The notes below the pieces were generated by a model. The model worked only from the letters and a program-made list of their open reading frames with translations, had not been told where the DNA came from and searched no databases. The translations under genes were made by a program, and so were the position numbers. DNA of 20,436 nucleotides from an uncultured Bacilli bacterium (GTDB lineage Bacteria > Bacillota_I > Bacilli_A > RF39 > UBA660). The DNA lies in assembly GCA_944364705.1 (NCBI GenBank), contig CALVWH010000019.1, positions 1-20,436 of the forward strand. The letters are read 5' to 3'. Positions 1 to 7,335 of the stretch are shown here, one piece after another (the stretch's first letter is position 1; every line of letters starts with the position of its first letter).

Positions 1-1656
1 GTAGAAAATAGTCCGATTGATGACAACTTTATGGATAAATTGGCTTTTCAGTGTGCCAACGTTATGGGGAAATCCTTTAACATGGCAGAGCCATTTTTGG
101 ATGCCGAAGGTGCAGAACTTCGTCTAAACTTCGTCCATAATTCGATTGCGAAAAACGGAATCGCTTGTGTTATTCGTAAAACACCAGCAAAAATTCGATT
201 AGAAAAACAAAAATTATTGGATGATAAATATGTAGAACTAGATATTCACGATCTTTTAATTCAATGTGTCTTAGGCCATTGTAATATCATTGTTAGTGGA
301 GAGACCGGAAGTGGTAAAACCGAATTTGTTAAATATTTAGCTGCTCACACCAAAGAAGATGAAAAAATCATAACCATTGAAGATACATTGGAACTTCATT
401 TGGATCGTATTTTTCCGCATCGTGATATTGTTGCAATGAAGACAAATAACATAGCATCTTATACCGATGTGCTTGTTACTTGTATGCGTCAAAACCCAAA
501 ATGGATTTTATTATCCGAAGTACGTAGTGCAGAAGCTGTTTTAGCTGTTCGAAACTCGATTTCTTCTGGGCACTATATTTTATCAACCATCCATGCGGAT
601 AAAGCATCTTCTATTCCTAACCGTATGTATAGTTTGCTAGAAACCAATCAAGACATTGATCAGTTTTTAAAATCTATTTATCGGTATGTTCAAATTGGTG
701 TTTATATTCGTGGTTATTTTGATAAAAAAATAAAAAGATTTCATCGTGAAATCGCTGAAGTAACGGAATTTTATGTTACCGAAGATAATAAAGCAGAATA
801 TAATGTTATTTATCGAAAAACAACTTCTGGTCATGTATACCATAAAAATCCATCAAAATATTTAATTGATTATTTAGATGGACAAGGAGTTATTTTACCA
901 GACCGATTAAAATATTTAAGTGGTTCTAAAGATGATGTTATAGAAGAAAATAGCGAGCAAGAAACAATGTCGGTAGAATCAAGTTCAGAAAATGTGAGTT
1001 CAGAACCAACAAAAATGGATGTGGTAGAAGAAATCAAAACTCCATCGAATGCATTTCCTCAAGTAGAGACTACTGATTCAAAAAATGTTTCTGAAATGCC
1101 AACCGATTCGATCATTCAGTCAATACCAAAAGAAAATACACAACCGGTAATGAATTTTGAAGATAAACCAAGCTTTAAGGAGCCACAGGGAATACCTACT
1201 CCTTTAGAAAAAATGCCAGAAATTCCTGTGGGAACACCAACAGAAAATCCAATAAGCCAAAATACGGTGATAGAACCAAAGATAAACTCACAAAATATTA
1301 TTCAAGAAAATAAAATCAATTCAAATTCACAAATGCCAAATCAATCTTTAGAAAAAGTGGAAATTCCAAATAGGAAAGTAGAAACTTTTCCGAATACTTC
1401 CCCTGTAACACAACAAATACCAATAAATTCTATGAATAATGGCACGAGTGTTCAAAATGTGGCTCCTACTTCGAATCCAAATCCTGTTCAAATAAATCAA
1501 ACGTTAATAAACAATAATCCTTTTGGACAAGGACCATTATTTGCGAATGATTTTGAAAAAAAAGAGCCAAGTTCACAAGCAAATACATTTGCATTTCAAA
1601 CGGTAAATCCTGTGAATATGGAAGTTGATAACATTACAACTTCTCAGGTAGAATAG
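1..1656 (+). CDS. TadA/CpaF/VirB11-type secretion ATPase with long disordered C-terminal tail (5' partial)
   Basis: Cytoplasmic hexameric ATPase expected to power a Tad-like pilus or type II/IV secretion machine. The frame is open from base 1 (codons before the ATG at 31 carry no stop), so the true start lies upstream and the ATG at 31 is probably internal. Walker A GETGSGKT is at bases 298-321, the acidic ITIEDTLEL box around 370-396, a Walker B-like WILLSEVR around 502-525, and the His box STIHAD around 583-600; together these are the signature of the secretion ATPase superfamily. The catalytic core ends near base 930. The remaining ~230 codons form a Ser/Thr/Asn/Gln/Pro-rich tail with no predicted fold, longer than anything usual in CpaF-type ATPases. 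Two T2SF-domain platform genes follow directly, which supports the Tad assignment over a conjugative VirB11. Confidence 0.9.
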   Translation, partial: VENSPIDDNFMDKLAFQCANVMGKSFNMAEPFLDAEGAELRLNFVHNSIAKNGIACVIRKTPAKIRLEKQKLLDDKYVELDIHDLLIQCVLGHCNIIVSGETGSGKTEFVKYLAAHTKEDEKIITIEDTLELHLDRIFPHRDIVAMKTNNIASYTDVLVTCMRQNPKWILLSEVRSAEAVLAVRNSISSGHYILSTIHADKASSIPNRMYSLLETNQDIDQFLKSIYRYVQIGVYIRGYFDKKIKRFHREIAEVTEFYVTEDNKAEYNVIYRKTTSGHVYHKNPSKYLIDYLDGQGVILPDRLKYLSGSKDDVIEENSEQETMSVESSSENVSSEPTKMDVVEEIKTPSNAFPQVETTDSKNVSEMPTDSIIQSIPKENTQPVMNFEDKPSFKEPQGIPTPLEKMPEIPVGTPTENPISQNTVIEPKINSQNIIQENKINSNSQMPNQSLEKVEIPNRKVETFPNTSPVTQQIPINSMNNGTSVQNVAPTSNPNPVQINQTLINNNPFGQGPLFANDFEKKEPSSQANTFAFQTVNPVNMEVDNITTSQVE

Positions 1657-1671
1657 AAAAGGAGGAAAACG

Positions 1672-2574
1672 ATGTATTTTATTATATTAATTTTAGTTCT
1701 TTTTATTGTTGTTTTTGTTATTTCTTACCGAAAAAGTAATGGAGAAAATGTTTATAAATATATGTCAAAAAATGCTTCCATTATTTATGAAAAATATGCT
1801 CCATATTCCTTTAAGGAAGTAAGACAGAAAGTTAAAGACTTAGGACAAGAATATACGAAGAAACAATATACACTTCAAGTTGCGGTATTTTCTATTTCCT
1901 CTTTTCTAGTAACTTATTTATATTTTTATGATATTATTGTGTCTCTAATTTATGCTTTGCTATCTATTTTAGTAATACCGTATTTGACATATTTAAGATG
2001 TAATCGATTATATAGTGAATTTATTTTTGAACAAATTCAAGTATATACAACTAATACGATTATGGAATTTCAGACAACACAATCTTTTGTTAAAGCTATT
2101 GAAGGTGTTTATGATTCTGGAGTATTAGAAGATCCGGTAAAAACAGATGTCAAAGTTATGATTGATTTAGCATATGCAAATGGTACCATCGAAGAATCTT
2201 TAAAATATATGAATGAAAAGTATGATTATTATATTGTAAAAAATATGCATCAACTTTTCTTACAAATTACGAATGAAGGTTCAAAAGATGCTGGGAAATC
2301 ATTAGAAAATATGTCATTAGACATCGATATGCTTGTTGAAAATGTATATCGAGATCGTATCGATCGTGCAAACTTCCATAAAAAATTCTTAAAATTTGGA
2401 ATTATGTTATATTTAATGGTAATGCTCGTTCAATTCTTATTAGGAGTTGAATCTTATGTCGCAATGTTAGATAGACCAGAAATACAATTGATTTTGCACG
2501 GAATTTTAATTTTAAATACCTTTTTCATTCTAAAAGGTGAGAAATATTATAATGAGAATGTGGGGGCTGAATAA
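1672..2574 (+). CDS. TadB-like type II secretion F-domain inner-membrane platform protein
   Basis: A 300-residue integral membrane protein. It has an N-terminal TM helix (about residues 2-18), a TM pair (about 70-108), a cytoplasmic helical domain (about 110-235) and a C-terminal TM pair (about 240-290). This is the TM - T2SF - TM layout of TadB/TadC platform proteins, which couple the hexameric ATPase to pilin insertion. An AAGGAGG Shine-Dalgarno at 1660-1666 sits six bases before the ATG. It follows the ATPase by 15 bp, and its stop overlaps the next start by one base (TAATG), so the genes are translationally coupled. No strict family motif can be read by eye; the call rests on topology, length, and position between the ATPase and a second, similar protein. 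Confidence 0.75.
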   Translation: MYFIILILVLFIVVFVISYRKSNGENVYKYMSKNASIIYEKYAPYSFKEVRQKVKDLGQEYTKKQYTLQVAVFSISSFLVTYLYFYDIIVSLIYALLSILVIPYLTYLRCNRLYSEFIFEQIQVYTTNTIMEFQTTQSFVKAIEGVYDSGVLEDPVKTDVKVMIDLAYANGTIEESLKYMNEKYDYYIVKNMHQLFLQITNEGSKDAGKSLENMSLDIDMLVENVYRDRIDRANFHKKFLKFGIMLYLMVMLVQFLLGVESYVAMLDRPEIQLILHGILILNTFFILKGEKYYNENVGAE

Positions 2575-3371
2575 TGGGATTAGGAATTATTTTTGTATTA
2601 ATTTTAATTATTGTCTTTGGTATTCTTATTTATAATAAGCAAATTGATGATAAAAAATTCTTTCGCGACATGCAACCATATTTTTCATTCTTAAAAGAAG
2701 ATGATTATGAATTTTTAGTTCATTTAAAATATGGAAAAGATGTTGATACAACTGCTTTATTTAATAAACGAGTAGCAACCGCTGGATTTGGGTTTCTTGT
2801 CTTATTAGCCGTTGTTATGATTACCAATGGGAAACCATTATATTATGCCTTTTGTTTTCTTATTGCTTTTGTATTATTTAAGTCTCCATATACACAATTA
2901 AAAACATATTATCGAAGAAACTTAAGTAAAATCAACCAAATGCTTCCATATTACTTAAAAAGTTTGGAAATTCTTGTACAACATTATACGGTTCCGGTTG
3001 CATTAAGAAGAAGTATTGCAACGGCACCACCAATTTTTAAAGATGGTTTAGAGAGAATGACTGAACGAATTGAAGAAGGAGATTCTTCTGTTGATCCATA
3101 TATGGATTTTGCCAAAGAATATCCTGTTCGAGATTCTATGCGTATGATGCGTTTATTATACCGTCTTGGTCTTGGATCTCAAGAAAACAAACAAGAACAA
3201 TTAATGCTTTTCTCAAGAACCGTATCCAGTTTACAAAACAAAGCTAGGGAACAAAAATATAAAGAAAGACTAGAAAATATGGAAAGTCAAACCATGGTTA
3301 TGCTTTGTGGAACTGGTGCAGGTATTTTACTTTTGTTACTTCTTTCAATGATGCAAATGATTGGGGTGTAA
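2574..3371 (+). CDS. TadC-like type II secretion F-domain platform protein
   Basis: A 265-residue membrane protein. TM helices lie near the N-terminus (about 3-20), as a pair around 68-102, and at the C-terminus (about 240-262, a Leu/Met-rich segment). The cytoplasmic stretch between contains PYYLKSLEILVQHYTVPVALRRS and an EEGDSSVDPYMDFAKEYP region, the kind of helical repeat seen in T2SF domains. Its start overlaps the previous stop by one base, with a G-rich weak Shine-Dalgarno just upstream. With the preceding gene it forms the usual TadB/TadC pair, expected to build a heteromeric platform at the inner face of the membrane. Confidence 0.75.
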   Translation: MGLGIIFVLILIIVFGILIYNKQIDDKKFFRDMQPYFSFLKEDDYEFLVHLKYGKDVDTTALFNKRVATAGFGFLVLLAVVMITNGKPLYYAFCFLIAFVLFKSPYTQLKTYYRRNLSKINQMLPYYLKSLEILVQHYTVPVALRRSIATAPPIFKDGLERMTERIEEGDSSVDPYMDFAKEYPVRDSMRMMRLLYRLGLGSQENKQEQLMLFSRTVSSLQNKAREQKYKERLENMESQTMVMLCGTGAGILLLLLLSMMQMIGV

Positions 3372-3374
3372 ATT

Positions 3375-3824
3375 ATGAAAGAGAGTGTGGGTTTTACTTT
3401 TCTATTTAATTTCTTCGCTACTTTTTTAATTATCCTGTTTTTTGCTTTAATTTCTATTATGAATTACATGAAAGCATATAAAGTAAATTCACAAATAACT
3501 GCAACAATAGAAAAATATGAAGGATATAACTCTGCGGCAAGAGATGAAATCGTATCAACGTTAAATTCTTTAGGATATCGCAAATCCAATCCGTCTGGTT
3601 GTAAGGATCGTGAAGGTATGACTGCGTTAGTAAATACAGAATTAGGAATTAATAATTATGATGTTTGTATTTATCGTCCAAAAAATAAAGTGAAAGCTGG
3701 AGATAATATAAAATTTGGCGTTACAACCTATATTTATTTTGATATTCCAATTATTAATAGCTTAGTAAAAATACCAGTATATACAACAACTGATTCTATT
3801 TATGTGTTTGAGGAGGCTGACTAA
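3375..3824 (+). CDS. Single-pass pilin-like or TadE-like protein, first of two paralogues
   Basis: A 149-residue protein with a hydrophobic segment at about residues 8-30 right after a short N-terminus, then an extracytoplasmic domain. Its domain shares with the next gene the pattern NYxKAYKV, GYN-AA-DEI, GY, CxYR and YFDIPIIN-IPVY. It starts 3 bp after the TadC-like gene. Position and topology suggest a minor pilin or TadE/TadF-like pseudopilin. A Gly at residue 6 is followed six residues later by Asn in both paralogues, but the Glu(+5) of true type IV prepilins is absent, so processing by a prepilin peptidase is uncertain. Cys residues at about 76 and 98 could form a disulphide. No family is recognised with certainty. 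Confidence 0.6.
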   Translation: MKESVGFTFLFNFFATFLIILFFALISIMNYMKAYKVNSQITATIEKYEGYNSAARDEIVSTLNSLGYRKSNPSGCKDREGMTALVNTELGINNYDVCIYRPKNKVKAGDNIKFGVTTYIYFDIPIINSLVKIPVYTTTDSIYVFEEAD

Positions 3825-4288
3825 TGAGAGAAGCGACCGGGAATGCCTTATTAATTAATATTATCGTTGTCTTTGTAATTGTATTTATTGGGTTACTTGC
3901 TGGATCTATTAACTATAGTAAAGCTTATAAAGTGAAAGCTCGAATTGTTAATATAATTGAAGATCATAGTGGATACAATGAAGCTGCAATTGATGAAATC
4001 AATAAATATTTGCTAGATGTTGGATATATTGTTCGTTCTTCCAATACAACGGGTTGTAGTTGTCCAGCGGATGACGTTAATGGTTGTGAAGTCATGACAG
4101 ACAATATTCAAAAAACAAATGGATACCGTTATTGTGTATATCGTTTCAATGATGGAAAAATTGGAACGGACAATACTCCAAGAGGTGGCTACTATTACCG
4201 AGTAGTTGCTTATATGTATTTCGATATTCCTATCATTAATGAAATTTTAAATATTCCTGTTTATGGAGAAACCAGAAGTTTTCGATAA
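3824..4288 (+). CDS. Single-pass pilin-like or TadE-like protein, second of two paralogues
   Basis: A 154-residue protein with an N-terminal hydrophobic helix (about 8-30) and an extracytoplasmic domain ending in YMYFDIPIINEILNIPVYGE. It is clearly homologous to the preceding protein along its whole length, so the pair arose by tandem duplication. It carries an extra Cys cluster (TGCSCPADDVNGC, about residues 77-89) and a CVYR motif matching CIYR of its paralogue. A strong GAGGAGG site in the end of the upstream gene precedes the ATG, and stop and start overlap by one base. It is the last gene of the operon; the terminator hairpin includes its stop codon. Probable minor pilin of the Tad-like apparatus; function inferred from context. 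Confidence 0.6.
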   Translation: MREATGNALLINIIVVFVIVFIGLLAGSINYSKAYKVKARIVNIIEDHSGYNEAAIDEINKYLLDVGYIVRSSNTTGCSCPADDVNGCEVMTDNIQKTNGYRYCVYRFNDGKIGTDNTPRGGYYYRVVAYMYFDIPIINEILNIPVYGETRSFR

Positions 4289-4304
4289 AACTCTGGTTTT
4301 TTTT
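4269..4304 (+). terminator. Intrinsic terminator of the Tad-like operon
   Basis: Stem AAACCAGA plus GTTTT (4269-4282, one bulged A at 4277) pairs with AAAAC plus TCTGGTTT (4287-4299) around loop CGAT, ending in eight T (4297-4304). The stop codon 4286-4288 lies inside the hairpin. Confidence 0.85.
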
Positions 4305-4398
4305 GTAATAAGAAACTTATAGAATGAAGAAAGCAATATAAAGTTTATTTTGAATTTTTGTTGCATATAATAAACTGGTTAAGATTAAAATTTTAAAA

Positions 4399-4450
4399 GT
4401 CAAGAGATTTTTATCAAAAACTTGACAAGAAATGTAGAAAATTGTAAACT
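4399..4450 (+). promoter_or_regulatory. Promoter of the zinc-ribbon operon with a dyad over the -35 box
   Basis: TTGACA at 4422-4427, spacer of 17, and TAAACT at 4445-4450 form a good sigma-A promoter upstream of the gene at 4474. An inverted repeat GTCAAG (4399-4404) / CTTGAC (4421-4426), with inner arms TTTTT (4408-4412) / AAAAA (4416-4420), covers the -35 box and could be an operator. The promoter is well supported; the operator role is inference. Confidence 0.65.
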
Positions 4451-4473
4451 AGATATAAGAAAGATGGGATTGT

Positions 4474-5703
4474 ATGTATTGTGAAGAATGTGGTGCTAAG
4501 TGCAAAAAAGATGAACTTTTTTGTGCAGAGTGTGGGGCTCCTTTACAAAAAGAAGAGCCACCAAAAAAAGAAAAGAAAACTGAAAAGAAGCCAATGAGTA
4601 AAGGAAAAAAACGAGCTTGTATTCTTATCGCTTTTGTAGTTGCAGCCTTAGTGATCGCTTATTGTATTTTAAATAATCAGTTGTCTCCAAAAACGATTGC
4701 GAAAAATTTTGTAGATGCGATTGCTTCAGGCGATAGTGATAAATTATATAACTATTTAGACCTTGGAGACGATCAAACTTTTACAAGCAAGAAAATTTTT
4801 GCAGAGCTTATGGATGGCGAAGACCAAGAAGTTGATATTGAAAACTATAAAGTTACAAACGTAACTTATGGAGATGGAAATCTTAGTGCTAGTGTTACGA
4901 TTGCTTATACATCAAAAGGAAGTAGTTCAGAAAAAACAACGACCATTCCTTTAATAAAATCAAAAAACAAAAAATGGCTTGTTTTTGATGAATGGAAAAT
5001 TAATTTTTCCGGAACAAATTCTATGGTTGTAAAAGATTTTAAACTTTATGTTCCAAAAGATTCAAAAGTTACGTATGCAGATATTTCTGTGGATCCAAAA
5101 TATAAAGATGCAAAAAGTTCAACGGATGAAAAAGATTGTTATGTATTACCTCAAGTATTTCCAGCAGAAACCGAAATTAAAATCGCATTAAAAGATGGCT
5201 TGACTTTAGAAGATACGGTAACACCAAGTTCTTACCGTACAAGTTATACTGCAAATATATCTTTAGATATGATTCGTGATGAAGATCAAACGAAAATAAA
5301 AGATACGATAAAAGGAAATCTTACCACGATTTATAATGGAGTTCTTCAAAATAAAGCTTTTCAAGATATTAAAGGAGATTTGAAAATTTCTTCTGAAAAA
5401 GAAAAGGATATTCAAAGTGAATATGAAAGCTTAGTAGAAGATTTAAAAGAATCTTCAAATACTTTAACTGCAATATCATTTACAAACGTAACCTTATCTA
5501 GAGTAGAATTTGATGATAATGGAGAACTTGAATTTCGTGCAAAAGTAGAATATAAATATAGTATCAAATATAGCTATAGTGGAAGTGAAAGAACCAAAGA
5601 CTCTTCAGATAGTAGTTATGTAAATTTAGCGTATCATCTTCAAGATGGAAATTACCAACTTGTGGATATAGATAATCTAGTAGATTACTTCTCTAGATAT
5701 TAA
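4474..5703 (+). CDS. Zinc-ribbon, single-TM, TcaA-like extracytoplasmic protein
   Basis: A 409-residue bitopic membrane protein. Residues 3-20 form a zinc ribbon (Cys3, Cys6, Cys17, Cys20: CEEC ... CAEC) on the cytoplasmic side. A Lys/Glu-rich linker follows to about residue 47, then a TM helix (about 48-66). The long external part opens with SPKTIAKNFVDAIASGDSDKLYNYL, resembling the small NTF2/DUF4878-like domains that follow the TM in TcaA-family proteins. The outer region is rich in Lys, Asp and Ser and appears to hold two or three beta-rich domains. TcaA-type proteins in Bacillota are linked to envelope stress and glycopeptide sensitivity, but no precise role can be assigned here. The start is fixed by the zinc-ribbon N-terminus; only a weak GATGGGA site precedes it. 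First gene of a two-gene operon. Confidence 0.65.
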   Translation: MYCEECGAKCKKDELFCAECGAPLQKEEPPKKEKKTEKKPMSKGKKRACILIAFVVAALVIAYCILNNQLSPKTIAKNFVDAIASGDSDKLYNYLDLGDDQTFTSKKIFAELMDGEDQEVDIENYKVTNVTYGDGNLSASVTIAYTSKGSSSEKTTTIPLIKSKNKKWLVFDEWKINFSGTNSMVVKDFKLYVPKDSKVTYADISVDPKYKDAKSSTDEKDCYVLPQVFPAETEIKIALKDGLTLEDTVTPSSYRTSYTANISLDMIRDEDQTKIKDTIKGNLTTIYNGVLQNKAFQDIKGDLKISSEKEKDIQSEYESLVEDLKESSNTLTAISFTNVTLSRVEFDDNGELEFRAKVEYKYSIKYSYSGSERTKDSSDSSYVNLAYHLQDGNYQLVDIDNLVDYFSRY

Positions 5704-5723
5704 AAGAAAAGGAGTGTAGAAAG

Positions 5724-6440
5724 ATGGCAAAATTTTGTACCCATTGTGGGAAACCGCTAAAAGATGGAAAACCTTGTGATTGTCAAAAAGGAAAAGAAGA
5801 AAAAAAAGAATTAGAAACAACACCAAGTGCTACTGCAAAAAATTATTTTGATTTGTTTGTAGAAATTTCAAAAGGAATCTTCACAAAACCAGCAGAAACC
5901 GTAAAAAAATATGCAACAAAAGATAATTTTGTATTCGCATGTATCGCAATTTTATTAAATTCAATTGTTACAGGAATTTTTGTTTATTTCTTAGCAACCG
6001 AAGGAGCAACTATGATTACTTCTGCGATGGGATATGGAAGTTTATTATCATCCAAAGTAGAAGTATCTTTCATGAAAGTACTTTTACAAATTACGGTATT
6101 TATGTTAGTTGCTTTCCTAACCTCTGCTGTAATGATTTATGTTATGGCTGGATCTTTATTTAAAGCAAAAGCTGATATGAAAAAAATAATTTCTTTAATT
6201 GGAACTTGTTCAATCTTTACCTTAATTACAACCGTTGTAGCAATCATTGGAATTTTCCTTTCTATCAAATTTGCGTTACTTGTTATTGTAATTGCTGGTA
6301 TTTTCTATTTAGCTCATTTATATCAAGGAATTACCGATATTCAAGGACTTAGCAAAGACCGTTATGCATATACCTTCGTTACTGCGATTGTTGTTGCTTC
6401 TTTTGTAGTTCTTTACATTTTACCTAAAATTTTATTTTAG
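5724..6440 (+). CDS. Zinc-ribbon Yip1-like polytopic membrane protein
   Basis: A 238-residue protein with a short zinc-binding N-terminus (Cys5, Cys8, Cys18, Cys20: CTHC ... CDC). A charged linker leads to a Yip1-like membrane domain with about five TM helices (near 68-90, 115-145, 152-172, 174-198 and 215-236). Proteins joining a zinc ribbon to a Yip1 domain are common in Bacillota and lack a defined function. It lies 20 bp after the other zinc-ribbon gene with a GGAG site at 5711-5714 and shares its promoter. The two gene products thus have similar metal-binding heads on different membrane bodies. Confidence 0.7.
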   Translation: MAKFCTHCGKPLKDGKPCDCQKGKEEKKELETTPSATAKNYFDLFVEISKGIFTKPAETVKKYATKDNFVFACIAILLNSIVTGIFVYFLATEGATMITSAMGYGSLLSSKVEVSFMKVLLQITVFMLVAFLTSAVMIYVMAGSLFKAKADMKKIISLIGTCSIFTLITTVVAIIGIFLSIKFALLVIVIAGIFYLAHLYQGITDIQGLSKDRYAYTFVTAIVVASFVVLYILPKILF

Positions 6441-6462
6441 ATGACGAAAGTCATCTTTTTTT
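6439..6462 (+). terminator. Intrinsic terminator of the zinc-ribbon operon
   Basis: Stem AGATGAC (6439-6445), GAAA tetraloop, GTCATCT (6450-6456), followed by a T run to 6462. The left arm begins within the TAG stop codon of the Yip1-like gene. Confidence 0.9.
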
Positions 6463-6538
6463 GATGAAAATAATATGTAAATACATAAACATGAATAATC
6501 GATCAAAAACATTACCTTCTATTTAAGAAAAATAAAAA

Positions 6539-6547
6539 TGATACAAT
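6539..6547 (+). promoter_or_regulatory. Extended -10 promoter of the amidase gene
   Basis: TGATACAAT at 6539-6547 is an extended -10 (TG-N-TACAAT). No convincing -35 lies 16-18 bp upstream. Predicted transcript start near 6554 gives a leader of about 50 bases with no clear fold. The rest of 6463-6600 holds nothing else I can recognise. Confidence 0.5.
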
Positions 6548-6606
6548 TTGTTCTTAAAGAATAATGAATACCTTATTTTTGCATATATTACATTAAGGTG
6601 ATATTT

Positions 6607-7272
6607 ATGATCAAATATAAAATCTTTGTTTTATTCCTTTTTACAATCTCCCTATTTTCCATTAACTTTGTAAGTGCAGAAAAACAAAAAGAATGGGAAT
6701 TATTAGGAAAAATCATCTATTTAGATCCAGGACATGGAGGAAGCGATCCTGGTGCTATGTACAAAAATATCAAAGAAAAAGACATTAATTTAATTTTGTG
6801 TCAAAAGTTATCTGAAAAATTAGAAAAAAAAGGTGCCATCGTATATATGACACGATATGGAGATTATGACTTATCCGAAAATTATACCATCAATCATAAA
6901 AGAAGCGATTTATCGAAACGCGTACATATGATAAACGAATCAGAAGCAGACCTTTACCTATCCATTCATTTAAATGCCGAAAATTCAAGCAGTTGGAAAG
7001 GAATCCAAGTATACTATGACGATGTAAAAAAAGAAAATAAAACAATCGCTGACTTATTTTATAAAAACTTTAAAAAAGAATTATCCAACGTTCGTGAAAA
7101 TAAACGAATCAATAATTTATATTTATTAAGAAGAATTCAAAAACCAGGAGTACTTATTGAAGTTGGATTCTTATCCAACCCTAATGACCGCTATTTATTA
7201 AGACAAGAAGAATATCAAGAAAAAATAACGAACCTATTTGCCAAAGTAATTACAAATTACTTTTTACCATAA
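6607..7272 (+). CDS. Secreted N-acetylmuramoyl-L-alanine amidase (amidase_3)
   Basis: A 221-residue zinc hydrolase that cuts the amide bond between N-acetylmuramic acid and the stem peptide in peptidoglycan. The signal peptide spans residues 1-24 (VSA-E cleavage). The catalytic domain has all expected residues: His43 in LDPGHGG, Glu57 in the KEKDIN segment, His121 in SIHLNA, and Glu185 in LIEVGFLSNPND. There is no cell-wall binding domain, so it resembles CwlD or minimal autolysins; a sporulation role cannot be inferred. The ATG at 6607 is preferred over the in-frame GTG at 6598 because AAGGTGAT (6595-6602) is correctly spaced from 6607 and overlaps the GTG. It is apparently monocistronic; no terminator was found before the next promoter. 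Confidence 0.93.
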   Translation: MIKYKIFVLFLFTISLFSINFVSAEKQKEWELLGKIIYLDPGHGGSDPGAMYKNIKEKDINLILCQKLSEKLEKKGAIVYMTRYGDYDLSENYTINHKRSDLSKRVHMINESEADLYLSIHLNAENSSSWKGIQVYYDDVKKENKTIADLFYKNFKKELSNVRENKRINNLYLLRRIQKPGVLIEVGFLSNPNDRYLLRQEEYQEKITNLFAKVITNYFLP

Positions 7273-7309
7273 ATTTACACAAAAATTCCATATTTTTTGA
7301 TAGTGTTTG

Positions 7310-7318
7310 TGATATAAT
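7310..7318 (+). promoter_or_regulatory. Extended -10 promoter of the Abi-HtrA pair
   Basis: TGATATAAT at 7310-7318, a perfect extended -10 without a recognisable -35. A start near 7325 leaves a leader of only about 11 bases before the ATG at 7336. Confidence 0.65.
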
Positions 7319-7335
7319 GGTATGTAGGTGGAGTT

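Noticed and set aside
4361..4371. TATAAT at 4366-4371 as an extra promoter for the zinc-ribbon operon
   Set aside because: No -35 at proper distance and no TG at the extended position; the promoter at 4422-4450 is better.
5939..6163. 74-codon frame inside the Yip1-like gene
   Set aside because: It is a shadow in another frame of a clear membrane-protein gene with no ribosome site.
7273..7335. Non-coding antitoxin RNA for the Abi_2 gene
   Set aside because: The gap is 63 bases, includes the promoter, and shows no repeat or stable fold.
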